From positions 1-40,599 of the forward strand of contig CAZFCY010000016.1 of the NCBI GenBank assembly GCA_964517665.1: DNA of 40,599 bases. Direction: 5' to 3'. The notes below the pieces were generated by a model. It searched no databases. It was not told where the DNA came from and worked only from the letters and a program-made list of their open reading frames with translations. Below are positions 1 through 8,478 of the stretch, in pieces. Each line of letters opens with the position of its first letter. Positions within the stretch are counted from its first letter, which is position 1. The position numbers were made by a program, and so were the translations under genes. The DNA comes from Congregicoccus sp964517665 (GTDB lineage Bacteria > Verrucomicrobiota > Verrucomicrobiia > Opitutales > Opitutaceae).

Positions 1-1489
1 GCGCAGCTTCGCGCGGCTTCGTGGATGAATCCAATCCCGCCGCGCCCGCGACGACCGGCGGCAGCGCGATTCGCTTCGCGACGCTCGGGTAAAGCGCCGC
101 CAGCACATCCGCGCCGGCCACTTCGCACATGCGCGCGAGCGCGCCGTCGTTTTCGCGGACCGCCCGGAGCAGGAGGTCGCGCTGCTTCTGTATCACGTTT
201 TCAACTACGCCGTTCCAGTAGGCCGGGCCGTCGTGATCGCGCCACGCGCCCTGCCCTCTTCCGTAGTGCGCGACCGAGAGATACGCGCGCATGCACGCGG
301 CGAGGTGGTTGACGACGGCCTCGTGCCGCCAGCCCACCTGGTTCTCCTCGCGCTCGGTGAGATCGTGCGCGCCGAGTCCGATGGCGGTGAGCGTCCCGAT
401 GACCGCGCCGAGCGCCATGCCGGCGCCGAAGGAGGCGCCGCCGACGACCGCGTCGAGCGCCCCGCCCGCCCCGGCTCCACCCGCGGCGGCGAGCGCGAGT
501 TCGCGCGCCATCAGCCGCGACTCGGGCGCGCCCGTCACGTCCCGCGCCTCGGTCGCGAGCTTGCGCAAGAGCGAGCGTCCGCTCAAGCCGTGCAGCTCGA
601 TCAGCCGATCGAGCAGCCGCGCGTAGCGTTGCGCGAGCCGCTCCGCCAGCCGCGCCCGCAACCGCTCGATCGCCTCCGCCTCCTTCGACCCCGTGACCAG
701 CCGCGTGACGACGCGCCGGGCGTTGCCCAGAAATCCCGCGCGCTCGAGCGGCTCGGTGTCGCCCGCCATCCCCGCAATCGTTCCCGCAATCGCGCGCATC
801 GACTCGTCGAAGACCGCGCGATGCCGAAGCTGGAGCGCGGTATCCAGCGCGTGGATACCGGGCCGCTGCCCGGCCGGAACGACGCGCGCGACCTGCTCGA
901 GCAGGAGCAGCTCGCACGGCCAGCAGCGCGTAAAGGCGTCGAGCGTCATGACCGCGCGCGCGATCGATCGGCCGGCCAGCGCCTCGCGCCAGCGCGACTC
1001 CACCGCGGCCGCCTCGGCGTGCGTCCAGGCGGCGCCGGTCTGGTTGAGCACGACGATCGCCGGCTTGCCCAGTTGCGCGAGCAGGTCGATCTCCGCCTCC
1101 GTGGCGGCGCCCGGCCCGTTGTGCTCGGACGCGGTGTCCACGACGTAGAGCACGACGTCGGTTTCGCGCATGACCTGCCGCAGCGCGATCTGCGTGTGAT
1201 AAAAACCGGAATCGGTCGTGCGGTCCCACAGCTCGCGCATGAACCAGCCGAGCGGGTTGCCCGCGTGCTTGAGCCGGCGCAGAAGGCGCGGCGCGCCGTC
1301 GATTCCGGGCGTGTCGGCGAGGCGCAGGCTCCAGTCGTCCGCCGCGATCCATTCGTGCGTTTCCACTTCGTGCGTGACGTGCGGCGCGTCGCGCACCTCG
1401 CCGATGTCGCGACAGAGCAGCGTGCGCGCGAGCGCGGTCTTGCCGGCGTTGGTGTGGCCGGCGATCGTCAGCGTGATCGTCGCGCTCAC
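1..1489 (-). CDS. DUF3482-type membrane-associated GTPase (3' end outside window)
   Basis: The frame starts with a GTG whose GTGA overlaps the stop of the upstream DUF2868 gene, and stays open to base 1, so about 496 residues are visible and the C-terminus is missing. The P-loop GHTNAGKT is at residues 11-18, the G3 motif DTPG at 59-62, and a G4-like NQTG at 149-152 in place of the usual NKxD. A Gly/Ala-rich hydrophobic stretch around residues 385-425 could insert into or lie on the membrane. A small-GTPase (MMR_HSR1) N-terminus with this C-terminal region is the DUF3482 architecture, and its pairing with a DUF2868 gene is a known conserved neighbourhood. The role is not established; membrane stress or remodelling is plausible. 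The family call is fairly secure and the function unknown. Confidence 0.8.
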   Translation of the reverse strand, partial: MSATITLTIAGHTNAGKTALARTLLCRDIGEVRDAPHVTHEVETHEWIAADDWSLRLADTPGIDGAPRLLRRLKHAGNPLGWFMRELWDRTTDSGFYHTQIALRQVMRETDVVLYVVDTASEHNGPGAATEAEIDLLAQLGKPAIVVLNQTGAAWTHAEAAAVESRWREALAGRSIARAVMTLDAFTRCWPCELLLLEQVARVVPAGQRPGIHALDTALQLRHRAVFDESMRAIAGTIAGMAGDTEPLERAGFLGNARRVVTRLVTGSKEAEAIERLRARLAERLAQRYARLLDRLIELHGLSGRSLLRKLATEARDVTGAPESRLMARELALAAAGGAGAGGALDAVVGGASFGAGMALGAVIGTLTAIGLGAHDLTEREENQVGWRHEAVVNHLAACMRAYLSVAHYGRGQGAWRDHDGPAYWNGVVENVIQKQRDLLLRAVRENDGALARMCEVAGADVLAALYPSVAKRIALPPVVAGAAGLDSSTKPREAA

Positions 1490-3021
1490 GGACTCGGAGC
1501 CGGATCGGCGGCCGTCGCGGTTCCCGCCGCGGGAGGCAGCGCAAGCGGCGCCGTTTCGTTGACGATCACGAGCCCGAGCGGGTCGCCGCCGACGGCCTCG
1601 CGCCACGCCGCCTGCCGTTCGCGCCACCGATCCTCCGCCGCGGGCAGCGCCGAGAATCGCTCGAGAAACCGCCGCGCATCGAGAAAGACCAGCTTGGCCG
1701 CGCCGGTCTCGCCCGCGGTCTCGCGCAACACCGCCAGCTCCGCGCGCACGCCGTCATCCGGCGTTTTCTCCGCGCCGTAGAGCAACGCGTCCGCGCCCTC
1801 GAGAACCGCGCGGCGCTGCTCCGGCGTCGGATCCGCGGGGAGCATGCGCACCTCGACCTCGTTGAAAAGCTCCCTCGCCACGCCCCAGCGCTCGAGTTCG
1901 ACGACGGTCGCCTCCGGCGCCTCGGCCGGGTCCGCCGTCGCCACAATCCAACTGCGCGAGGCCGGCCCTTCGGCCGCGCCGTGGCGCGCCTCGTCGAAGT
2001 ATTTTCCGAGCAGAGGCGCGCGCACCGCCCGCGCGAGCTGGACGCGGCCGCCGAGCCAGAGCCAGATCACGAGCGCCAGCCGCGGCGCGCCGATGAAGAG
2101 GCCGAGCGTCGCCGCGTAGAGATGGAACCACGGCCGCGCCGAGGCGCCGCTGGATTCCGCGTTTTCCGAGATGCCCTCGAGCGCGGCCATGTCGTCGAGC
2201 GGAATGGCCACCCCCGTCACGCGCGAGGCCGGCGTGAAGAGCACGGAGAAAAACGTCCGCGCCTCGGACGCGTCGATCAGCGTGCTTTCCCAATAGGCGT
2301 GAAAACTCCGCGACCACCCCTGATAATAAAGCCCCGACACCGCGCCGGCCGCCCAGAGGAAGGCGGCGAGGTGAAACGTCATCCCGATGCGCGAGCGCAG
2401 GATCGGCCCCGCCACGGCCAGGAACGAATCCCGCCAGATCTCGAGCGCGCGCCGGCCGTAAACCATGGCCTCGCGCCAGGCGCCGGAGCCGTCGTCGCGC
2501 TCGCGTTGCAACCGCCCGAGCGCGCGCCGCGCGCCCCACCATTCCGTGACGCCGCGCGCGATCTGCCCGGACCGCGGCTGGCGCCACATCCGCCAGAGCG
2601 CGCCGACGATGAGCCAGAGATAGACGAGCGCGTTCCACGCCAGCAGCGCGATGAGCGGAAGCCCGAGGAGGTTGACCGCGCGGTGTTCGCCGAACTGGAG
2701 GCTCGCGGCGCCGAGCAGAAACGCGCCGATGGCGGTCGCCACGACCGCGAAGGCCGGCAGGTCGCAGTTGGCGAGCCCGAGCAACAACGGCCGCACCGAC
2801 CAGGCGAGGCGTTTCCCGTTCGCGATCCGGGCGCGCTCGGCCAGCTTGCGCACCGTGCGCGCCGCCCCGGGTTTCTCCGGCAGGCCGTCCAGCCCCGCCT
2901 CGCGCGACCACGCGCGCCGCTCCGCCGCGGGAAGAAACTCCCCGGCCGGATCCGCGCGCTCGAGCGCACGCAGCGCGAGCACGAGCTTGAGATCGGAAAA
3001 CAAACCTTGGGCGCGACCCAT
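1486..3021 (-). CDS. DUF2868 membrane protein, partner of the DUF3482 GTPase
   Basis: A 511-residue protein with about four membrane segments: two close together near residues 95-155, one after the motif GMTFHLAAFLW, and one after PWFHLYAATLGLF. The soluble C-terminus ends in a Pro/Ala-rich tail. I chose the ATG at 3021, which follows a GGAG about 13 bases upstream and begins directly at the conserved region (LKLVLALRALE). An in-frame ATG at 3093 would add 24 unconvincing residues that run into an intergenic repeat. The stop overlaps the GTG of the GTPase gene, so the two are probably translated together. The DUF2868 family has no firmly assigned function; by context it anchors or regulates the GTPase. 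Confidence 0.75.
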   Translation of the reverse strand: MGRAQGLFSDLKLVLALRALERADPAGEFLPAAERRAWSREAGLDGLPEKPGAARTVRKLAERARIANGKRLAWSVRPLLLGLANCDLPAFAVVATAIGAFLLGAASLQFGEHRAVNLLGLPLIALLAWNALVYLWLIVGALWRMWRQPRSGQIARGVTEWWGARRALGRLQRERDDGSGAWREAMVYGRRALEIWRDSFLAVAGPILRSRIGMTFHLAAFLWAAGAVSGLYYQGWSRSFHAYWESTLIDASEARTFFSVLFTPASRVTGVAIPLDDMAALEGISENAESSGASARPWFHLYAATLGLFIGAPRLALVIWLWLGGRVQLARAVRAPLLGKYFDEARHGAAEGPASRSWIVATADPAEAPEATVVELERWGVARELFNEVEVRMLPADPTPEQRRAVLEGADALLYGAEKTPDDGVRAELAVLRETAGETGAAKLVFLDARRFLERFSALPAAEDRWRERQAAWREAVGGDPLGLVIVNETAPLALPPAAGTATAADPAPSP

Positions 3022-3080
3022 GCCGAAAGCTAGCTCCACCACCGGGCCGAACGCAACGCGGTTCGATTTCAAGGCAGGTG

Positions 3081-3186
3081 AACCACAAGGCACGGAGATG
3101 GCGGGGGAATTTGCGCAGAAGGCAACGAAGAGAACGAAGTTTTCGGAATTCGACTTCCTCCGTGTCCTCCGTGCCTCCGCGGTTTA
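3081..3186. repeat. Degenerate intergenic inverted repeat
   Basis: The left arm (aaccacaaggcacggag, 3081-3097) is mirrored by the right arm around 3155-3186, whose reverse complement reads aaccgcggaggcacggagga. Between them is a purine-rich stretch of repeating aacga units (about 3124-3140). It fills most of the gap between two divergently transcribed genes. Other spacers of this window carry related sequence (19731-19799, 20955-21058). It looks like a dispersed non-coding repeat rather than a gene. Promoters for both flanking genes must also lie in this gap, but I could not pick one out. Confidence 0.5.
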
Positions 3187-3304
3187 TCCCCCTCCGTCGC
3201 CCCGGCCCCGCGCACTTCGGCTTTGTGCCCCGCGACGCCCGGGGTAACGTTCGTCCGATCCCGGCCGATCGTTAAACCAACTGCGACCTCAACGCATCTC
3301 TTCC

Positions 3305-4849
3305 ATGGCCCAGAAGTCATTTCCGCTCTTCAACTGGCTCACCGATCGCGGCGCTGGCGTGTTGCTTCACCCCACCTCGCTTCCGGGCGATTTCGGGATC
3401 GGCACGCTCGGCCGCGAGGCGCGCCATTTCATCGATTTCCTCGCCGACGCCGGCATGGGCTACTGGCAGGTCTGCCCGCTCGGACCGACGAGCTTCGGCG
3501 ACTCGCCCTACCAGGGTCCGTCCGCCTTCGCCGGAAATCCCTACCTGATCGACGTCATGGCCCTGTGCGAGCACGGCCTCGTGCGCGAGGACACGCTGGG
3601 GCCGCTGCTTTTCCTCCCGCAGCATCGCGTCGATTTCGGCGGCATCTACAAGGTCAAGCGCCCCATCCTGCGCAAGGCCTACGAGAAGTTCGCCAGCGCG
3701 AAAAAGCAGACGCTGCCCTACGGCGACTTTGCGAAATTCAAGCAGGAAAACGCGGGCTGGCTCGAACCGTTCGCGTATTTCATGGCGCTGAAGGATCACT
3801 TCGGCGGACGCTCGTGGGTCGAGTGGCCCGCGGAACTCGCCGACCACCCCTCGGCCGCGAAGGCGGCGCTGGGCTCCCAACTCGCCGCGGACATCGAGGC
3901 GCAACAATTTTATCAGTACGTCTTCTTCGGCCAGTGGCGCGAGATTCACGCCTACGCCACGCGGCGCGGCGTCTCGATCATCGGCGACATTCCGATCTTC
4001 GTCGCGCTCGACAGCGCGGACGTGTGGGCGAATCCCGGCCTGTTTCAATTCGACCGGAAGAAACACCGGCCGCTCGCGGTCGCCGGCTGTCCGCCGGACT
4101 ACTTCTCGGCCGACGGCCAGCTCTGGGGAAACCCGCTCTATGATTGGGAGGCGCTGGCGAACGACGGCCACCAATGGTGGATCGAGCGGCTGAGGATGTG
4201 TTTCGAAATGTGCGACGTCGTTCGCATCGATCACTTCCGCGGATTCGACAGCTACTGGTCGATCCCGGCCGGCGCGGCCACCGCCCGCGTGGGCGAATGG
4301 AAGCGCGGCCCCGGCATCGGCTTCTTTGAGACCGTGCAGGAAAACTTCCCCCTCGCGAAGATCATCGCCGAGGACCTCGGCGACATCAACGACGACGTGC
4401 GCGCGCTCCGCCGCAACACCGGCCTCCCCGGCATGGCGGTCCTCCAGTTCGCCTTCGGCGGCAAGGCCGACAACCTCTACCTGCCGCACAACCTCGTCGC
4501 CAACCAGGTGCTGTATCCAGGAACCCATGACAACGACACCACGCGCGGCTGGTACGACTCCTCCGGCACGGCGCTGCAGGATCACGCCCGGCGCTACCTG
4601 CGCGTGAGCGGCGAGGAGATCGGCTGGGATTTCATCCGCGCCAGCTACGGCGCCGTGAGCCGACTCGCCATCTTCCCGCTCCAGGATCTGCTCAGCCTCG
4701 ACAGCCGCGCGCGCTTCAACACGCCGGGCGTCGCCCAGGGAAACTGGACGTGGCGCTACGGCGCGGACCAGCTCGACGGCCTGCGCCGCCACGGCGTCGG
4801 TTACCTCCGGGAACTCGCCGGCCTCTTCGACCGCCTGCCGCGCGGATGA
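3305..4849 (+). CDS. malQ: 4-alpha-glucanotransferase (amylomaltase, GH77)
   Basis: This cytoplasmic enzyme transfers alpha-1,4-glucan segments between maltooligosaccharides in maltose/glycogen metabolism. The protein has 514 residues, the normal bacterial length, and starts with the family's typical GVLLHPTSLPG (about residues 18-28) and SPYQGPSAFAGNPYLID. The three GH77 carboxylates are visible: nucleophile D309 in RIDHFRGF, acid/base E356 in IIAEDLG, and D409 in GTHDNDTTRGW. The ATG at 3305 gives the expected N-terminus. No other glycogen or maltose genes lie in the window. The following gene starts 4 bases after the stop, so the two are probably cotranscribed although no functional link is evident. 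Confidence 0.95.
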   Translation: MAQKSFPLFNWLTDRGAGVLLHPTSLPGDFGIGTLGREARHFIDFLADAGMGYWQVCPLGPTSFGDSPYQGPSAFAGNPYLIDVMALCEHGLVREDTLGPLLFLPQHRVDFGGIYKVKRPILRKAYEKFASAKKQTLPYGDFAKFKQENAGWLEPFAYFMALKDHFGGRSWVEWPAELADHPSAAKAALGSQLAADIEAQQFYQYVFFGQWREIHAYATRRGVSIIGDIPIFVALDSADVWANPGLFQFDRKKHRPLAVAGCPPDYFSADGQLWGNPLYDWEALANDGHQWWIERLRMCFEMCDVVRIDHFRGFDSYWSIPAGAATARVGEWKRGPGIGFFETVQENFPLAKIIAEDLGDINDDVRALRRNTGLPGMAVLQFAFGGKADNLYLPHNLVANQVLYPGTHDNDTTRGWYDSSGTALQDHARRYLRVSGEEIGWDFIRASYGAVSRLAIFPLQDLLSLDSRARFNTPGVAQGNWTWRYGADQLDGLRRHGVGYLRELAGLFDRLPRG

Positions 4850-4853
4850 TCGC

Positions 4854-6281
4854 GTGAACGTCGGAAACGCGATCGCCCGCGCCTGCGCGTGGCGCGGCTG
4901 GCGCCTCGCCGCGTGGAGTTTCGTCTGTATCAGCTTTTTGGTGACAGCCTTTCACGTCGCGCGCGGATGCGTGAACGTGCCCTACTGGGACGACTTCGAC
5001 GCCTACCTCCAGTTCCTCGTCCGCATCGACGATGCCACGAATCCCGGCGAGCGGCTGCGCATCCTGACCGAGTTTCACAACGAGCACCGCACGCTGACCA
5101 GCCGCTCCGCCGTCTGGCTCGCGCATCTCCTCGGCGCGCCGATGAATTTCCGCGCGCTCGGCTGGGCGGGCGCCGCGATGCTCGTGCCCGCCGTCCTCCT
5201 CGCGGGCGCGCGGGCGGGCGACAACCGGGCAAAGGCGGCCGGGCGAGTCCCTTCGCCCGCAGCCCGGGAGCGGACAGGCCCCCGGAAGATCGAGCAACGC
5301 GCGGAGGAACCTGCGCGCCCGGCTTCCGCCGCCTCCGGCAACGCGCGCGCCGCCGCGGTTTTCTTCGCCGCCGCGATGCTCTTCAACCTCCAGCATTGGG
5401 AAAATCTCTTCTGGGGCGGATCGTCGGCGGACCACATCACGGTCGTGCCGCTGGCGATGGCCGCGCTTCTCCTGCTCCGCCTCCGCGCCCCCCGGGCCCT
5501 GGCGGGGGCGATCGTCCTCGGCGTGCTGGCGGCGTTTGCGCTCGCGCACGGCCTGCTCGTCTTTCCCGTCGGCGCGGGCGCGCTCGCCCTGGAGCGTCGC
5601 TGGCGCGCGCTCGCGGTCTGGTGCGGCGCGGCTCTCCTGCTCGCGTGCGGGTGGATGCTCGGCTTCCCGGCCGGCGCGGCGCACGCGTATTCGCATCCTG
5701 GATACGGCGAGCCGCTCCTCGTTCTCCATTTCTGGCTCGGGCTGCTCGGCGCGCCGCTCGCGTTCGGCTCGCGCGCCCTCGCGCCGTGGATCGGCGCCGG
5801 GGCGGTGGCGGGCATCGCGTGGCTGTGGCGCGCGGGCGCGCTCGAGCAACACCGCCATCACGCCGCGCTCCTCGCCTTTGCCAGCCTCGCCCTGCTCGCG
5901 ATCGCCGTGGGTCGCGCGGAGATGGATCCCGCGGGGTTCATGGTTTCCCGCTACCGCGTCCTCTCGTGCCTGATCATCGCCGTGATGTGCTGGACGATCT
6001 TCATGCGCGCGGCGGCATGGCCGCGATTCGGCTCCGCCGCGCGCGCCGTTCTCGTCCTCGCGATCGCGGGTCACTGGCTCGAGCAGACGCTCGACCACTG
6101 GTGGCGCTCCGCCGATTTTCACGAGCGGCAGATGGCCGCGGTTTTCCACTACGAAAAAACCGGCACCCTCGAGGGCTCGCCGAGGGAACTCTACTACGAC
6201 GTGCCGAAAGCGGACGCGATTCTGGAGCGCTGCGCGGAGCGCGGGATCTTCAGGCTGGGGTCGAACGGACGCGCCCCGTGA
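4854..6281 (+). CDS. Polytopic membrane protein of unknown function, GT-C-like topology
   Basis: A 475-residue protein with roughly nine to ten hydrophobic segments. It has a GTG start 4 bases after the malQ stop. After the first membrane helix comes an acidic loop, PYWDDFDAY, followed by FHNEHRTLTSR. This pattern (aromatic-D-D, then EHR) is seen in many uncharacterised bacterial membrane proteins resembling GT-C glycosyltransferases; I recognise the pattern but not a characterised family. Between the third and fourth hydrophobic segments, residues about 122-163 form a very polar Arg/Glu/Pro-rich stretch encoded by hairpin-rich DNA (about 5216-5345), which looks like an in-frame insertion. 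The function is open: envelope glycan assembly is possible but unproven. Confidence 0.65.
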   Translation: MNVGNAIARACAWRGWRLAAWSFVCISFLVTAFHVARGCVNVPYWDDFDAYLQFLVRIDDATNPGERLRILTEFHNEHRTLTSRSAVWLAHLLGAPMNFRALGWAGAAMLVPAVLLAGARAGDNRAKAAGRVPSPAARERTGPRKIEQRAEEPARPASAASGNARAAAVFFAAAMLFNLQHWENLFWGGSSADHITVVPLAMAALLLLRLRAPRALAGAIVLGVLAAFALAHGLLVFPVGAGALALERRWRALAVWCGAALLLACGWMLGFPAGAAHAYSHPGYGEPLLVLHFWLGLLGAPLAFGSRALAPWIGAGAVAGIAWLWRAGALEQHRHHAALLAFASLALLAIAVGRAEMDPAGFMVSRYRVLSCLIIAVMCWTIFMRAAAWPRFGSAARAVLVLAIAGHWLEQTLDHWWRSADFHERQMAAVFHYEKTGTLEGSPRELYYDVPKADAILERCAERGIFRLGSNGRAP

Positions 6282-6301
6282 TCATCCGCGATTGGTCCCA
6301 A

Positions 6302-6343
6302 AGCGGTTTCGAGGCAGGCGCGAGGCATCGAGGCGAAGCCGCT
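6302..6343. terminator. Possible bidirectional terminator hairpin
   Basis: AGCGGTTTCG (6302-6311) pairs with CGAAGCCGCT (6334-6343) with one G-T wobble. It lies in the 82-base gap between two convergent genes, the membrane protein ending at 6281 and oleB ending at 6364. There is no T-tract, so intrinsic termination is uncertain. Confidence 0.35.
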
Positions 6344-6363
6344 CCCCGAACCATTTCGGAACA

Positions 6364-7263
6364 CTATCCGAAAAACGCCGCGATCTCGCTCGTCACCCGC
6401 TTCGGCGCGTCCTCGAGCGACCAGTGGCCGACGCCTCCGAGGCGGACCACGCGCGCGGCCGGCAGGCGGCGCTTCCATTCATCGAGAAACGCGTCGTCGA
6501 AACACCAGTCCTCCGCGCCCCAGACGATGAGGCAGGGGTGATCGGCGAGCGCGCTCACGTATTCGCCGATCGCCTCGATCTCGGGTTGCGAGCGATGTCC
6601 CGGACCGAGCGGGATGTCGCGCACGAACTCGCGCACGGCGACGCGCTGCGCCCAGTTTCGATGCGGCCAGAGGTAGGCGGCGCGCGCGCCGGCGGGCAGT
6701 TTTTTCTCCACGGCCATCCGCACGGCGGCGGCGCTGAAGCCGTTGAGGCCGCGCACGAGGAGCGCGCCCAGCCACGGCAGCCGGCAGATCGCGATGCGCT
6801 TCGGGATGCGGGTCGAAGGAAACCCCGCTGTATTCAGAATCACGATACGATCGAGAAAGCCCGGCCGGCGGCGCGCCAGGCCCAGCCCGATCGGGCCGCC
6901 CCAGTCGTGGACGACGAGATGCGCGCGCGTGATCCCGAGATGATCGACGAGCTTCCCCAGGTTCTCGATGTGCGCGCCGAGGTGATAGTCGAAGTCCCGC
7001 GGCTTGTCCGAAAGCCCGCAGCCGAGATGGTCGGGCACGACGCAGCGAAAGCGATCGCGCAGCTCGAGCACGAGCGAGCGGTAGAGGAACGACCACGAGG
7101 GATTGCCGTGAGCCATCAGGACCACGGGCGCGCCGCGCGGGCCCTCGTCGAGATAACTCATGGCGCCCGCGCCGGTCTCGAAGGTGTAGGGGGAAAACGG
7201 ATACGACGCGCGCGCCCCGGCCGGAAGCGCGGCCGCCCGGTTGGTGTTGGCGGAAACGGTCAC
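6364..7263 (-). CDS. oleB: OleB-like alpha/beta hydrolase (haloalkane-dehalogenase fold)
   Basis: A 299-residue alpha/beta hydrolase. The GTG start forms a GTGA overlap with the oleA stop, so the pair is translationally coupled; longer in-frame starts lie inside oleA. Family motifs are HGNPSW (52-57, oxyanion loop), VHDWGG with nucleophile D120 followed by W121, and a C-terminal GVGHW supplying the catalytic His. In characterised systems OleB is a haloalkane-dehalogenase-like enzyme that decarboxylates the cis-beta-lactone made by OleC into a cis-olefin. The adjoining oleA gene is the main reason for preferring OleB over a true dehalogenase. Oddly, no oleC or oleD follows: the next gene is convergent. 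If the lactone is never made here, this enzyme may act on another product of OleA. Confidence 0.72.
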   Translation of the reverse strand: MTVSANTNRAAALPAGARASYPFSPYTFETGAGAMSYLDEGPRGAPVVLMAHGNPSWSFLYRSLVLELRDRFRCVVPDHLGCGLSDKPRDFDYHLGAHIENLGKLVDHLGITRAHLVVHDWGGPIGLGLARRRPGFLDRIVILNTAGFPSTRIPKRIAICRLPWLGALLVRGLNGFSAAAVRMAVEKKLPAGARAAYLWPHRNWAQRVAVREFVRDIPLGPGHRSQPEIEAIGEYVSALADHPCLIVWGAEDWCFDDAFLDEWKRRLPAARVVRLGGVGHWSLEDAPKRVTSEIAAFFG

Positions 7264-8291
7264 CACTCGAGGGCGAGCATCAGGCTGTTGATTCCGCTCC
7301 CGATCCCGAGCAGCGCGACCGGATCGCCGGGCTCGATCGCGCCCGCCTCGACCGCGCGGGCGAGCGTGATGGGGAGCGCGGCGGAGCCGGTGTTGCCGAG
7401 CCATTCGAAGGTCGAGAAATCCTTCGCGAGATCGAAGCCGAGCGTCTCGTAAAGCGCGCGGCGATGGCGCGTGCCGACCTGGTGGCAGACGAAGCGCGCG
7501 GGCGTGGTTTCATCCCAGCCGGTTTCCTGTTTGAACGCCTGCCAGGTTTCGCGCGCCAGCTCGACGCCCGCGACGAGCAGTTGCTCCGAGTCGGTCTGCA
7601 TGCTGAGCCCGTGCGCGCCGGCGCGGTCGCCCTGGCAGAGATCGCTGTGTCGCGTGGCCGCGCGGCCGACGCCGCCGAGCAACCGGTGGCCTTCGGGCGC
7701 GAGCGAGCGATGGCACACGACCGCCGCCACCGCGGCGCTGCCGATGGTGAGGTTGGCGAAGAAGGGCTTGATCGAATTTCGCGTGTGCTCCCCGGCGAGC
7801 ATCGCGGCGATCGTCTCCATCACGAGCGGACGCCCGTCCTCGCCGACCGTGACCATGCCGCACTTGATCTGGCCGCTCTCGATCATGCCGCCGAGAAGCG
7901 TGAGTGTATTCAGAAAACCAAGACAGGCGTTGGACACATCGAACACCTGGGTCGAGGGCGGCAGCCCGAGGGCGTGATGGACGAAGCTCGCGGTCGCCGG
8001 CTCGAGCATGTCGCGGCAGACCGCGGCGTGGACGAGCACCTCGATCTGCTCCGGCGCGACGCGGCTGGCGGCGAGCGCGCGCTTCCCGGCCATGGCGCTC
8101 GCGGCGGACGCGGCGACAGGCTGTGGCCAGAAACGACGCTCGCGGATCCCGGTCATCAACTCGAGGCGGCCCGCCGGCAGCTTCAGGCGTTCGTAGAGGG
8201 GCGCGAGTTTTTCCTCGATCGCAGCCGAACTCCAGACCTCGGGCGGGAGCTCATAAGCGAGTGATTCGATGACGACGTTTTCGAAGCGCAT
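7260..8291 (-). CDS. oleA: OleA-type thiolase (head-to-head fatty acyl condensation)
   Basis: A 343-residue FabH/KAS III-fold protein. OleA joins two acyl-CoA chains by a non-decarboxylative Claisen condensation to give a 2-alkyl-3-ketoacid. Diagnostic residues are visible: catalytic C123 in SNACLGFLN, H270 in CHQVGTRH, N300 in WLGNTGSA, and the OleA-specific E97 in CRDMLEPAT. The C123-E97 spacing matches C143-E117 of Xanthomonas campestris OleA, separating it from decarboxylating FabH enzymes. The start follows a 187-base gap containing a REP palindrome. Upstream on the same strand are FabI-, FabZ- and CrtI-like genes, suggesting a specialised acyl substrate. A related 3-oxoacyl synthase III is the alternative, but the Glu signature favours OleA. 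Confidence 0.85.
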   Translation of the reverse strand: MRFENVVIESLAYELPPEVWSSAAIEEKLAPLYERLKLPAGRLELMTGIRERRFWPQPVAASAASAMAGKRALAASRVAPEQIEVLVHAAVCRDMLEPATASFVHHALGLPPSTQVFDVSNACLGFLNTLTLLGGMIESGQIKCGMVTVGEDGRPLVMETIAAMLAGEHTRNSIKPFFANLTIGSAAVAAVVCHRSLAPEGHRLLGGVGRAATRHSDLCQGDRAGAHGLSMQTDSEQLLVAGVELARETWQAFKQETGWDETTPARFVCHQVGTRHRRALYETLGFDLAKDFSTFEWLGNTGSAALPITLARAVEAGAIEPGDPVALLGIGSGINSLMLALEW

Positions 8292-8355
8292 CGTGGATCA
8301 GGTGGACTCGAAGAAAAGGGCGCCTGGGTCGCTTCCCGGGACGTCGATGGAACAG

Positions 8356-8426
8356 GCAGGAGCGGCTTCAGCCGCGATTCGTTCGCGTGTCGGCGTCGGT
8401 CGAATCGCGGCTGAAGCCGCTCCTGC
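8356..8426. repeat. REP-like palindrome, 26-bp perfect inverted repeat
   Basis: The arm at 8356-8381 is an exact reverse complement of 8401-8426, with a 19-base loop. The core ggagcggcttcagccgcgat recurs, again as an inverted pair, at 24937-24987. It sits in the 187-base gap between the fabI-like and oleA genes, where it could stall transcription or protect the 3' end of the upstream message. The sequence type matches REP elements mobilised by RAYT transposases, and a RAYT remnant lies at 37510-37897. Confidence 0.85.
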
Positions 8427-8478
8427 TTTCAACGCGATCGGGGGCACGATTGTCATTCGTTCGATCAAGGGCGACGAT

